DNA of 60,000 nucleotides from Lingula anatina (GCF_001039355.2 NW_019775799.1:64001-124000); one strand, 5' to 3'. Positions 36,993-56,877 are shown, numbered from the stretch's first letter. Program-made: numbers and translations. Notes: generated from the letters alone by a model not told the origin.

Positions 36993-37902
36993 GATAGTGA
37001 ACTTTTTAATTTGACAAGGACAAAAATAATGGACTTTCAATTTAGGCAATGAGCACAGATGAAACATTATAGAACCAGGCTAGGAAGATAATATCCTTAC
37101 TGTACATTAAACTTGCACAACAACTTGACAATTTTCAACCAATGTTCTAATTGTAATAACTGTGTTAGTTGTACTAACACAACTGCATTTACTGCCACAC
37201 CCACCTTGCATTATGACATTATAGATAATTTTCAAGATGCTGAGTATCATGACCACACATGTAAAACCCACAATTGTCTTCTGGTTGAAGACAAGGGAGA
37301 GCAGTCCCCTGATGTAGGCCAGCCACAGTGGCCAGTTGGTGTTCACATACAGCTTGACTGTATGGTACTGAACCGATGCAAAACAGACACCTGAGATTAA
37401 GTAGATATATGAGTATTCAGTGTCAAGTATAAGTATATTCCTATATCATCATTTAGTTAATTTCTTTTAATTTCTATCTTTCATTTATTTTATGAATATT
37501 CATACACAGAGTCCAGTTGCTGTCCACATACAGCTTGACTGTATGGTACCGAACCGACGGGGGCGTCTTGTGAATCCGAAGGTTCTTTGGTCCAAAAAAA
37601 TCATTTGTATGCGCCTCTGCTGAAGTTTACTTTATTCCCAGTACACTATACACTTTATTCATGCATTAATTTGCGCGCTTTTAAATAGTGAAATTGTAAA
37701 ACTCACCTTCAGCTGTCAAACTCTGCACCCCCGTCCAAGTGTATCTTAAGCCCTCTTCCACCGAGTGCTGGACATCCTTGACCCATGTCCATTCAGTGTC
37801 CTTAATTGTCCGAAACACTTCATTGGTCACTCTGGTCACCACTGAGCCAATGGCAGAGACACTCGTATATAGGTACTCCATCAAGTGCTCATGTAGCAGC
37901 AT
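33730..37902 (-). CDS. Membrane-anchored ankyrin-repeat protein (8 coding exons)
   Basis: Function unknown. Exons, 5' to 3': 37902-37707 (exon from about 37906), 37390-37205, 36924-36845, 36507-36403, 36166-36115, 35719-35603, 35334-35173, 33896-33730; phases chain; 354 residues from the Met at 37902. Residues 1-65 match no family I know and are rich in aromatic and charged residues (EYLYTSV, DTEWTWVKDV). Around 85-126 come a hydrophobic patch (WPLWLAYIRGLL) and a likely membrane helix (TCVVMILSILKIIYNVIM). Ankyrin repeats cover about 145-320, clearest in KGYTSLHRAASRGNIEMIEY then LLQQGADVN. The tail is short, basic and proline-containing. The start is uncertain: an upstream exon at about 38423 looks non-coding, and an ATG at about 38029 is out of phase. 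Confidence 0.85.
34312..34352 (-). mobile_element. Retroposon 3' tail, family C, diverged copy 3
   Basis: ttaataataatttattcagc followed by tttgaatg resembles copies 1 and 2. The match is short, so the assignment is weak. Confidence 0.3.
35751..36020. repeat. Compound GT microsatellite/minisatellite in an ankyrin-gene intron
   Basis: (GT)n blocks are separated four times by nearly the same spacer, ttttgtgcctatgcttac. GT slippage and spacer duplication seem to have acted together. The Cys/Val and His/Thr open frames are artefacts. Confidence 0.9.
37509..37560 (-). pseudogene. Partial duplicate of ankyrin-gene coding exon 2
   Basis: On the minus strand about 52 bp match the exon at 37205-37390, roughly 120 bp upstream of its acceptor. 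The translation SVRYHTVKLYVDSNWT compares with SVQYHTVKLYVNTNWP in the exon. The copy lacks the membrane-segment half, so it is an exon fragment and not a full alternative exon. Confidence 0.7.
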
Positions 37903-38423
37903 TCCACTTAATTGTAAGTACAATCATGTATAGTGATTATTACCAGGAATCCATTGACTGTGGCTCATCAAAATATTACAATGAATCCCTCTCAGTTGTA
38001 TTACCTGGAATTAAATAAATCTTAGCCATGTTTCCCAAAAACTTGTATAAAATGGCCAGAGTTGTCTCCTTGAACGTTCTTGACAGCAAGTTGGTATGTG
38101 ACAGAAATTACTATTAATTTGTCGAATAAACTCTATTAAAGAGACATCCAAGCTATGTACTTTAGTTAAAGCATTAAACCAGCCACAATAATCATTCTTC
38201 AAACTTTGTTGCCACATTTCTTAGCTTAACTTGCAGTGAAACGAAACTGAAATAGGCTGCCTGCATTTTAACAGTTTAGCAGACGACACACGCGTACATT
38301 TTTTCAAAACCAATCAATAAAGGTATATTTCTTCGCCGTTCAAATCATCTTGAATGGTAACCCATATATAAATGAAGTATACTTTATTTGAAGATCATTT
38401 ATCTTGTTCAAGTATTACTTACC

Positions 38424-38560
38424 ATCTAGTTATTTAGTGTTCTGTAAAAAGAAAAGTCTACCGGAAGAGATTTGCAGACGTGCGCAGTCGACCTAGTGCG
38501 CACATATTAGTAGATTTCGCTTCCTGTACATTATGAAGGCGGAAGTCAAAAAAACTTTCT
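38424..38560 (-). promoter_or_regulatory. Likely promoter and first non-coding exon of the ankyrin gene
   Basis: A strong donor (GTAAGT on the minus strand at 38422-38417) ends a probable 5' UTR exon. Just upstream lie ETS-like sites: ccggaag at 38461, gcttcctg at 38519 and gcggaagt at 38539, with CpG-containing gtgcgcag and gtgcgcac between them. No TATA box is evident. Position inferred from sequence only. Confidence 0.5.
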
Positions 38561-38750
38561 TCTACCGCACACATTTTATGAACATTTGCTCTATGAAGTT
38601 TTTATAAACAATGAATTAGTTTATATTGTGGGACACGGGATATTATTACTGAAGCTAAAAGTTTGAATGAATATTGTTTTTACACTTTTTAAATTTTTTA
38701 TTTTTATTTATTTTTAAAATTATTATTATTTTTTCTTTTTTTTTTTCTTT

Positions 38751-39115
38751 NNNNNNNNNNNNNNNNNNNNNNNNNNNNNNNNNNNNNNNNNNNNNNNNNN
38801 NNNNNNNNNNNNNNNNNNNNNNNNNNNNNNNNNNNNNNNNNNNNNNNNNNNNNNNNNNNNNNNNNNNNNNNNNNNNNNNNNNNNNNNNNNNNNNNNNNNN
38901 NNNNNNNNNNNNNNNNNNNNNNNNNNNNNNNNNNNNNNNNNNNNNNNNNNNNNNNNNNNNNNNNNNNNNNNNNNNNNNNNNNNNNNNNNNNNNNNNNNNN
39001 NNNNNNNNNNNNNNNNNNNNNNNNNNNNNNNNNNNNNNNNNNNNNNNNNNNNNNNNNNNNNNNNNNNNNNNNNNNNNNNNNNNNNNNNNNNNNNNNNNNN
39101 NNNNNNNNNNNNNNN
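38751..39115. other. Assembly gap (365 N)
   Basis: Flanked by a T-rich low-complexity run on the left and a G run on the right; it lies upstream of the ankyrin gene, so promoter sequence could be missing. Confidence 0.95.
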
Positions 39116-40223
39116 TTTTGGGGGGGGGGGGTACTCAACCTTTAGGACTTCGGCCTTCACTTGATGCATGATAAAAAGGGGACGATATGGACAATTAATG
39201 TGAATATGACATTGAAAAAAAATGTGAATGTCAACAAGTTTTAACAATTTCGTAGACCTACTCTTTGACACTTTTTCATTTAATATTTTATAATTTTATA
39301 TGTTGCATAAGAGTATTAAAATATTTGTGGAACTTGAATCTTTCTTACAGGCGTTCTTATCAAGACCCCGCCTAGTACAGTACATGTACAGTACGTAGCC
39401 TATGATACCTTTTTTATTTTAGGTCCAATTTAAGTTCAATGTATAGAATACTGTCTATTTTTAATTTTCAGGGCCGTTTGACAGTTATGAGGTAATATTT
39501 TTATGTTATTAAGATAGGCTTAATTTGTTTATGCCAGTCTTCGCACAAACGGGGTCATCTCTTTACGCTCCCGCATCGTTGACTCACGTACCTTTACTCT
39601 CCCTTCGTCGTTTTTTTTTAATGAAGATTCGAAAAAAAGTATCATTGGTATTTACAGTAAGGTCTGAGAGTTCGATATTCTGAAGGTTAGAGGGCCCGAT
39701 ATATGCCTTGCATTTATTTTAAGAACACCGCCCTTCCTTCTTTCTCCTGTGGCGCTCTTACCTATCTAGATTATATGCTACAAAAATGACAGAGAAGTGG
39801 CAATCTAGCTTTAAAAGTCTTCTTTATTTTCATTTTGGGCCATGACCAACCCTGACAACTGTTCTTTTTATTTCCAATTGACGTACCCATTTGTTCACAT
39901 CGCAGAGAGAATCACGATCATATCCCTGTCTCTTTTGGTACGTTTTCTACTTTGCAACTTGTATACGTCTGTTCCATTCTGCTCAATGCAGCGGTTGAAA
40001 GGTCAACTTCAGAACCTTTTGAAAATCACAAGTCATTAACAAATGGGGCTCAACCCCAATACATCACTATATGATTGTTTTCTTCTTTCACGTTTTTTGT
40101 TTTAATAGGGGACTAAATTTTAACCTGTAATAAACAACAGCATACATCATATAGTATCCCTTATTGCTCCACTTTCAAACCTCCCATTTCTGAAGGTGAT
40201 TCATTCAACAAAATGCCAGCAAC
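39116..40223. other. Intergenic region downstream of DDX23
   Basis: Contains the DDX23 3' flank. TTTATT at 39867-39872 (AATAAA on the minus strand) is one possible poly(A) signal. No gene seen. Confidence 0.55.
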
Positions 40224-47967
<7,744 letters not shown>

Positions 47968-47968
47968 G

Positions 47969-48781
47969 TCTGCTCAGGTTGGGGGAATTAAGTTACAGTG
48001 AACTTCCCTGCGGCAATCGCTCAATTCATAGCTAAAACATTTGAGAGATTTTTGCACGTCAACAACTTTCTAATTGAAACNCGATCATCGCTGGCCGCGG
48101 CCAGCCTTTCGTATAATTGTTAAAGGGTGATATCTCCATGTCCAATATCAATGGCAAACCAATCCAAAAAGACGGTCCCCGTTCTCTTTACGACTTTAAT
48201 TGTCGTGTATTTTGAAATTAAAGCAAATTAAAGCGGTTTGGGGGGGGGGGGGTTCTTTTTTTTTTTTTTTTTGGAGAACGGACGAAAATCGGTGCGCGCG
48301 CAGGATGTCATCCATAAAATTAAAAAAGTGTGGCCTAATGGGTGTTTTCTTGTCACCATTTTTAAAAGAAAATATACTGTATTCCAAACATTTTCATGAT
48401 TTCAACTGGCAGTTCCATCAAAATCAAACTAAAATGTTAGTGTACCTTTTATCTTATTTTTCTGCAATTGTATTTGTAGATTATAGATTAATCTTGGTAT
48501 TAGCATTAAACGTGCATTAACTGCATTCAAAATATGAAATGCACACCCTGGCCCACTACGTCTAAAGACTGACAAAAAAGCTTCACAAGACGGCAAAATA
48601 CTGTATTTCCCCGGCGCCAGAACAGCGAGTTGTCGGCTCGAATCGTCGTCAACACATGAAACCAAGGCTCTCTCCTACCTGTTTTCGGTATGAATCCGTT
48701 TAGAAAATGATGAACTATTCGGTCCGTATCTAAATATACATTTCTATCTTTGAAAGGTATTTGAAAAAATGTATACTTACG
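47969..48781 (-). other. DDX23 5' UTR intron
   Basis: An acceptor (cccccaacctgagcag on the minus strand) sits 2 bases before the start ATG, and a strong donor GTAAGT begins at 48780. This implies a non-coding first exon ending at 48781 and a roughly 0.8-kb UTR intron. A single N lies at 48082 and G/T homopolymers at 48240-48272. Confidence 0.65.
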
Positions 48782-49059
48782 TAGAATTCACGTTTCAAGC
48801 ACACGCCGGAAGTAATAAGCTTACGCATGCGCAGTGCAATTTCCGTTTCAATCTTCAAAACAACCTACGAAGTAATACCGTTTTTGTCCCTTTTTCGTGG
48901 AAACCGTAACATTTCCAGCATATGATTGCTCAAAGGGTTATCTCTGGAAAGACAGGGCCATTGGTTTAGGTTCGTCTATGAGAAAAAGCTTGACCTACTT
49001 CTTAACTTTTGACGCGTGGAATTGTGGGACATTTTTGCAACTACAACAAATCTGACAAG
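48782..49059. promoter_or_regulatory. Bidirectional DDX23-BBS5 promoter
   Basis: About 280 bp separate the inferred DDX23 UTR exon donor from the BBS5 start codon. It holds an ETS-type ccggaagt (48806-48813), an NRF1-type acgcatgcgcagt (48823-48835) and an inverted CCAAT box (ccattggt near 48959). There is no TATA box. This make-up is typical of TATA-less housekeeping promoters. An RFX half-site-like ggaaac lies near 48899, but I see no full X-box. Confidence 0.6.
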
Positions 49060-52000
49060 ATGGACTTTCAGGGTCTGTGGGAAGATAGAGATGTCAGGTT
49101 TGACATAAGTCCGCAGTAAGTGTGTGTTCTGACAGGATTTTAAAATGCTCTCGTGGGGGTTCCCCCATTGATTTAATCACTTATGTGTCAAATACATCGG
49201 GTGAACAAAAAGCAAGTGAAATATTACTTTCTTTTATCAATGGACACGTGTTGAAGGGTGGAGAGGGAAAGGGGGTGTGCGTTCAAGATCGCATTGAAAA
49301 ATATCACATAACAAAAAGTAAAAATTGCAAATATAATTTCAAGAATGTGCACATCATATTAATGATAGTGGAGTCAATCGTTCATCGGTGAACATATATA
49401 AAAACATTATTTTGAATTGAAATTTAATTTTGAATATAACTTTAGTAATTCAAGCTGAGCGTATACTAGCAGGAAAATTCATGCGTTAGCACTGAGAATC
49501 ACGCTAAGCGTATACCAGTAACTGGTACATGTGTTCTGTCAAAATATGAACATTACTAAAATAAACCCATCTCAGGGCCAGGTCAGATGTGTATTTTTTT
49601 TATTGGGAACAGCTTAATAGAATAAAAATGGGGTTCATAATTACATGTATATTTTCAAAATAGACACCACAATGCTAGTATTTATTTGAACTTCAAAACA
49701 AAATTTTATGCCAATTTATTCACAGTGCTCCACTGCATATGTGGTTTTTAAAATTATTTTTAACATGAATCTTAATATTTTATCTAATAGGCAAATGAGT
49801 CTTAAGCCAGGGGAGAAGATGATAGACAAGCTGGACTCTATAGAGGACACAAAAGGCAACAATGGAGACAGGGGTAGGTCTAGTGGGTGATTACATGGCC
49901 CAAAGATATAATAAGATTTTAATTGTTTCAGTTTTAATTGTGTCATTCAATTAATGAGAATCTGAGGAAGTCTTGGCCCCTGTTATTTTCTGTATGTGGA
50001 CATCTAATAGCTATTTTGTGCCTTTAGGTAAAACATATTACATTAAAAATGATCATATAAAAAAAATAAAACAACAATAAACTCAATAACCTTTATATAC
50101 TATAATGTTATAATTTCAGGGAGGCTCTTGGTGACCAACCTCAGACTAATTTGGCACTCAGCCAGTTTTCCCAGAGTAAATCTGTGTAGGTATTTATAAG
50201 TACACGGGAGAGTATCTTTAAAGATTTTAGCATTTAAATAAGTATAAACACAAGGTAGAAGTAACTTAATACATTTAAATGTTGATTGATGCTGTATGTA
50301 ATGTAAACATTTTGGTCCAATAGACCAATTTTATAAAAAACAAATTCTATGAAATCCTGCCTTAGTCTATAATTTTTTTTTATGACTAGACAGTCTATAA
50401 AGCTGTTAAATGAAAAAATGTACACATAATTATTGTATTTTAAAAGTTTGGAATTATCCAGTGATAGATCAGCTGCATGTCAATGTTTTGAAGTGCTGAA
50501 TAGAATAATGATATTTTTTTCCTAGCTATTGGGTACAACTGTATAATCAACATATCAACAAAGACGGCTCAATCAGTAAGTAAAATATTATTTGATTCTT
50601 TTGCTGTATTTCATTTATTAAGGAGATTTTGTCAGATTCCTGTTTTTTTTTGTTTTTTTTTAATTTTTTTTCCCCAGGAATTATTTGTGAATATACTCTC
50701 ACTTTTAAGATAGCATATATACAGTAGGTCATACTGGTGTATTTTTTGGTATTGTGATCTTTTTTTGTTCATTTTTTGTGGTTCATGTAGCATTATGTAT
50801 GTGTAAAAGAGATATTAATAGAATCGCTTCAAAAAATCTTTTCAGAAACTCCGAGGAACAACTGAGGCACTCTATGTTCTGACCAAGTGCAACAATACAA
50901 GATTTGAGTTCATTTTCACAAATTTGGTAAGAGCACTACTTACACAGTAAAAGTTGTTACCATACAATAAATATCACTCTAGCAGCATTCGGATTTATTT
51001 TAACAATTCTTTTTTTCTTCTTTTTTTTAGTATTCTCTGACATCAGGAAGTATTTGTTTGACTGCAGCATTACTTCTATCATTTCTCAGTTAAAGGATGA
51101 GCATGTTTACATTTATTTTTATTTTTTCCTTTTTGAAGGGGGGGGGGGGAGGAAATAGGGACCGCAATCAAGTGGCTGCTTCCTGATGTTTGGATGAAAA
51201 CATTTTTGTTTGACCAATCTGAACACATAAATTTTTGTTTCTCTGACTACAAATCATGTTCAAATTAAGGTCAGAGTTGTGCGAGTTTCAGATCCATTGC
51301 TTGCAGACTCTTTCACATTTGAATGTTCGTGATGTTTTGCCACTGACTGAATTGCACTGTTGTTAAATTTGTAATTTGCAAAATGAATCTACCTTCTGAT
51401 TGATTTTCAACAGCCATTATTAAGTGATATATCTTTAAGTATAATAATTATTTACGACAATGTAACCACAGTATATTTAAATCATATAGTATAATTACAC
51501 TGATTATAAATATCCACCGCATGCATGCTATTACTAGTAGATCCCATGTATACATATCTTCTCATGCATGCTCAGAATTGTTCCACACAACGCAGAATGA
51601 ATGAAATATTGGAGGTAATCTCTCTGTTGGTGCTCACTTCAATGATGGATTAATATTGTGAATACTTGTGTTTTCCAACATACTTTTCCAGATTAAATGC
51701 TACATCCTATGATGACTCTGCAAACTAACCCAATATTTAAAGCTTTGTGCTTATGTATAGACTTAATGATATGTGCATTGCATTGGTGTTATTATTAACA
51801 ATATGTGTAATTATGTATCTGTGAAGAAAACCAGCTTCAATAAATCTAAATCCTCTTAGTTGTCTTGCACATTGACCAGTCTAACCCCCAGAAATGTATA
51901 GTGTTGACATGTATCCACAACCCATGCCGATGTGAGATCATTTTCAGTGGTCACTAAAGTACCCGGTACTGTACATGTATATACAGGTATATAGAGAGTG

Positions 52001-55000
52001 ATGAAAGTCTTCAGGATTTATCTGGAAATCTGGATATTTGAACGTTGTATTGTCCCCCTCCCCCTATCACACCCACATATAGAGTTGCCTGCAGTCTATG
52101 GGGCATGCATTTTCAGGATTTTTTAAAAAGTTTGCTTTCATCTCTGTATATACACGTACGTCGTAGTACTGTGTATGGATTCATACTTGATTGCATAATT
52201 ATCTGCAATATATGTTTGAGTTTTTACTGTGTGATTTTAAATGTTTTAATTTTTGAATCAGTTAGATGAAACAGAAAATATTCTATTAAAATGTAGTTAT
52301 ATACAGCAAGGGACAGACTAAAGGGGTGAATTTATGTACTCTAACTACCTATTGTCTATCTTCCCAGTGATAACAAAGATGTGGTTGTTATTGTTACCAT
52401 CCATTGTTATAAATTAAATGTCGTCTTTTTCCTCTGTATGCCGTCGTTGTCTCTAGGATCCTGCCAGAACACCTAGTCACCAAGGGGTAATGCATTCACA
52501 TCCCTGTCAGTCGCACTGCTCAGTTGATTTTTGAAACCTTACATCCTCTTTATTTATTTCACGCCTTGAAGACATACTGCTGCTGAACCATACTTAGATA
52601 AATTATTAGAAGCTTGCTCTTGTTATTTAAGGATCCCACTGAGAGAGAGCTGTAGTACTATGAATTATGAATCAAATACACACTTTGCATGTGCAATCAG
52701 TGGTATTTATTTATTTATTTATCTTTGTAAATAAATTAAATGTTTTAATTTTCATCATCTTCCCTTAACTGTAGTTCTTCACCCACTGCAAAACATGTTG
52801 ACCTTTTCCAGCCAAAAGGGCAGTTTTTTTTTTTTGTTGTTTTTTGAACCCCTGGATCCCCCACCAACGGCTATACTCTGCATAAGGGCCTGTTCCACGA
52901 AACCATTTTATATCTACACTAATACTGTGCTTGTACCCCACCTAGGGTTTCAGAAGTTGCTGGAAACTCAGTGGGCACATTCAGAACGGCGGACTAACTG
53001 ATCTGTGGACCAAATATGGAGACCCACTATATATGCTTTCCCCATAATCTACTGGACACTGAATAGATTCCCCATGGGGATTATGCAACAAGCATTTATG
53101 TTGGACGTATTTGGTCCCCGTGTAAGTCCACTAGTCTGAATGAGATCAAAGAGTAGTATAATTACAGGATTCTAGAAATTGCACACTCAATTTCCAGTGA
53201 CCTTTGAAACTCAAGGTGTCACACTCTGACTGTATCTAAATAAGATAATGGCTAAGTAGAGTAATGCCTACACCAGCTACTGGTGCATGTAGTGCTTTTG
53301 TGATGCTTGCTTATGGAAGCTTTGCAAGATATTAATTGTTATAAGCTTGAAATGTGCAGTTATGAGATGTGTGCACACTTATAAAGATAACCAGCTTAGC
53401 TGATTTTTAAAGCAGTCAGAAAGTCAACAGCGCAGCAGTAGTCCACCTGAAAAGAAAGTGAAGGAAGGTGCTTACTGCTATAATTATTTTAGTGTTCAAT
53501 TGATACTAGTTTTATTGACAAAGAGTATCTTTCAGTACACACAACATGTAGTAATGAAAAAGATTTCTACAGCTTCATCAGCTTTCTGATTGCTTTGAAG
53601 TAAGCCTAATACTTTTTTTGTGCATTTCAAATAAAGCACCCCAGCTTTAATGTTAACGCTATTAACAAAAATATGCTTTATGCAGCAGTGCTATGCCAGT
53701 GCACAGGCCACATAAGCCAAATAGTTGTGATCTCGAGTCACAGATATGTTGCCAAGAGCTGTGTACTAGTACAGCATACAGCATCACATTGCTGCCACAT
53801 GGTTTTCTTTACAAAAAATTTAGAACTAATCAATTTTTAGAATATGAGTGAAAATTAGCTAAGCATATTTTTTGCTAATATTTATTTATTTATTTATTTA
53901 TTTGCATAATGTGAACTGCATTCTTTTGAAAATTTGTGTCATAAAAATGCATGGTTTTAAATTTAATCAATTAGACTATAGACTTGCCACACCATTATAA
54001 TTATGTTAGAACTGCACGGGTGATGATCATACAGTATGTATTAATATATTGCTGGTTGCTTTTATTGCTAATAAAGAAATATTACACAGTTGCTACAGTG
54101 CATATGCCATTATATAGCTATAAGCACCTGAATAAGCATATTAAAAAAATAGTGTAAGTATGCTCCATTCAAGATGTTGAGAATAAACCTTTTATTAACA
54201 AGCACAGGTTTTGATGCAGGGATTATTTGTGCACTGCTTATATTTTTTAGTGTGGTATTAAAATTTGCCTTCTTTCACAGAAGTAATATACACAGATTTG
54301 TATGAAGTAAATTGATATGTAGTAACATTTAGATTATTATGTGATCACAGATGCCAGGGACTCCACAGTTATTCACGTCAGTCATTGCCGTCCACCGTGC
54401 ATACGAGACTTCTAAAATGTACAGAGAGTTGAAGCTTCGTGGAGCGTTGATCACCAACAAGCAGCTGAGACTGCTGCCCCTGGAACAGGTGTATGATAAA
54501 GTCAATGGGGTCTGGAATCTGTCCAGTGACCAGGTAAACTAATACATACAGGCATATAGCAGGTAGCTTTTAAGTTTTTTTTTTTTTTTTTTTTTTGTTC
54601 CTAAATATGAAATTTGTAAATGACCCATAAGTGACCCAAAATGAGAAAGGCATTATGGAATCAAGATCAAATTTTCATTCAGAACAGACCTTTTCCAGTC
54701 AAAAAGACAGTTCTTCGCCTTCCTTTATCAGGAATGTGATTATATTGAATTAATTGCCACTGCTGCCATTCGCTTACTGTAACAGTGTTTAAATTTTATT
54801 TTTTAACATTATCAGGGTAATTTGGGCACTTTCTACATCACCAATGTCCGCCTGGTGTGGCACGCTAATCTCAACGAGTCCTTCAACGTGAGCATTCCGT
54901 ACCTGCAGATGAAGAGTGTCAAAGTGCGAGACTCCAAGTTTGGTCTGGCTCTGGTGGTGGAGAGTTCACAACAGGTAGGATATAGCAGTACAAGGGGAGT

Positions 55001-56877
55001 GGCAGTTTTACTGGGTTAAGGTGTGTGTGTGTGTGTGTGTTTGTGTGTGTGGAGAGAGTTCACAGCAGGTAGGATGCTGCAGTATGAGGAGAGTGGCAGT
55101 TTTGATGGGTAAAGGTGTCTTTGTTTTGCTGTGCTTACTTGAGGTAGAATAGCCTGAATACTGCAGTATTAAAAAGAGTAGAGAACAAGTTCATCTGGAT
55201 ATATGATATGATATGTTTTAGGGAGAGTTTATTTTCTCCATCCAGATTAATTGACGATTATGTAGAAATCAAAAGTCGTATTTACCATGAAACTATCATG
55301 ATGATAACTAAACAACAATTTTGTGAACAGATCTGTCAATCGTGAGCTGAATTGGAATCGCAGAATGCTTGAAATGCTTTAATGATATGACCTTGACCCC
55401 CATTGCAGAGTGGTGGCTACGTCCTAGGATTTAGAATCGACCCCACTGAGAAATTACAGGAGACAGCCAAAGAAATACAGAGTCTACACAAGGTGTACAG
55501 TGCCTGTCCTATCTATGGGATAGAGTTTGAGGTAGAGGATAAGGTGAGTTACCATACTGCAAAGAATACCAAAATGAAATAATGCAATAAAAACATGCCA
55601 GTGCACTGAAATTTATGCCTTTATTGTTAATGTCAAAGAAGTTCCTATAGTTTAATGGATTATCTACCTGTGGCATTTGTTTGACATTATAAATTTTGCT
55701 TTATGTTTTCAAATGATTACCCTTATGAAAATTGCCTGTAGGACTTCTACAGGTCTAGTAAGAGGAATCCCACAGGACTCTGTAGGGATCCTACTGTTTT
55801 CTGCAGGGATCTTACAGGACTCTATAAGGTCCTACAGGACTATAGGATCCTACAGGATTCTATAAGATCTTACAGGACTCTATAGGATCATACAGGACTC
55901 AATAAGGTCCTACAGGGCTCTAGAGGAATCCCACAGGACTCTATAGGGATCCTACTGTTTTCTGCAAGGATCTTACAGGACTCTATAAGGTCCTACAGGA
56001 CTGTAGGATCCTACAGGACTATAAGATCTTACAGGACTCTATAGGATCCCACAGGACTCTATAGGATCCTACAGGACTCTATAAGATCTTACAGGACTCT
56101 ATAGGATCCTACAGGGCTGTTTAGAAATTCTATAGGAAGCCTATATAGTCATCAAAATGTCTACTTCCAGCCGGAGCCATTAGAAGATTTGACTGTAGAG
56201 AATGTCCAGGATGATGTGGAGATAGAACAGACAGAGGAGCAGTCTGATGCTTTCGCTGTGAGTTCATGTTACAATAGGATGGGTCAAAATTTGGCATAAT
56301 TACAACCTCATTTATTTTATTTTGTTTATAATATTTTGAAATTACACCCCACCCCACCCCCACCCCCCCCGGTCACTTTTCTGGATATTTCAGGTGTCGC
56401 ACCCAAATTAAATGAAAACAAGTTTTGATAAAAAGTATGTCACATTGTTTTTAAAAAAATTATACATGAAATTAGTTCATTACAAAGGGTGAAAAACTGC
56501 ACATAATTTGGAGTCTTTGGAACCGTAGAATTTGTCCAAGCTAAACAAAAATATGAGTTAGGCAGTGTGCAAATCAACATCAGCTAATTTCAGAAAAAAA
56601 TATGATTTAATTCATTGTTCAAGGTAAAAAAATCAGTGAAGTGATAAGACAAGTTACCAGCACGCAAAGTCTGCTGTGTTAATAGAATCCTCAATCCATG
56701 ACAATGAAAAATTGTCGACAGTGATTATATTATATTTTTAAAATCTCTTTCCAGGCCTACTTTGCTGATGGGGATCACCAGAAGGACCGAGATCCTGTTT
56801 ACTCAGAGGAGTTGGGGCTGGCAGTGGAGAAACTAAAAGAAGGATTCACTTTATCAGGTCTATGGGAGGTGTTATAG
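49060..56877 (+). CDS. BBS5: BBS5, BBSome subunit (10 exons, complete)
   Basis: Bardet-Biedl syndrome 5 protein, the phosphoinositide-binding subunit of the BBSome, which moves membrane proteins in and out of cilia. Exons: 49060-49115, 49791-49873, 50120-50185, 50526-50575, 50846-50926, 54351-54533, 54816-54974, 55409-55543, 56171-56257, 56755-56877. Phases chain and give 340 residues; human has 341. Two PH-like domains are clear: [20 protein letters not shown] with [20 protein letters not shown] in the first, and [20 protein letters not shown] with [14 protein letters not shown] in the second. The linker [19 protein letters not shown] and the C-terminus [10 protein letters not shown] are near-identical to vertebrate BBS5. 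The start [15 protein letters not shown] aligns with the human N-terminus. It shares a promoter with DDX23. Confidence 0.97.
52457..52486 (+). CDS. BBS5: Candidate 30-nt cassette exon of BBS5
   Basis: A long pyrimidine tract ending tcgttgtctctag precedes 30 stop-free bases encoding [10 protein letters not shown], followed by the donor gtaatg. Both neighbouring junctions are phase 0, so inclusion would add ten residues between FIFTNL and MPGTPQLF without a frameshift. Vertebrate BBS5 goes straight across here. No transcript evidence is available; it could be chance. Confidence 0.35.
52972..53150. mobile_element. Foldback MITE-like element, family A, copy 3
   Basis: Same organisation as 19449-19643: left arm cattcagaacggcggact then ggaccaaatatgg; centre gacactgaatagattcccc; right arm tatttggtcccc and agtccactagtctgaatg, which mirrors the left. 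Copies in two different genes show it is a dispersed family. Confidence 0.7.
54957..55115 (+). repeat. Duplicated end of BBS5 exon 7 with its splice donor
   Basis: About 62 bp spanning the exon end and donor (gagagttcacaacag, then gtagga) recur at 55052-55113 as gagagttcacagcag, gtagga, with the same downstream gagtggcagtttt. A (GT)n tract separates them. The second donor is intact. Confidence 0.8.
55735..56125. repeat. Minisatellite in BBS5 intron 8, about 13-20-bp unit
   Basis: Some 20 variants of acaggactctataggatcc fill the intron almost to the acceptor of exon 9 (56171). A higher-order unit of about 180 bp is also visible: cacaggactctgtagggatc and ctactgttttctgca at about 55769 recur at about 55932. 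Confidence 0.9.

Larger units (their letters stand above)
50927..54350. other. BBS5 intron 5 (3.4 kb)
   Basis: The largest BBS5 intron. It contains a candidate cassette exon (52457-52486) and a family A foldback element (52972-53150). The remainder is AT-rich with no supported feature. Confidence 0.7.

Noticed and set aside
38011-38217. 68-residue minus-strand frame as the first coding exon of the ankyrin gene
   Set aside because: Its phase does not join the exon at 37906, and no acceptor or donor supports it; the upstream exon is more likely non-coding.
52797-54715. A 26-bp motif (gaccttttccag-caaaa-g-cagtt) present at 52797 and 54685
   Set aside because: Too short to define an element; may be part of an unrecognised repeat or chance.
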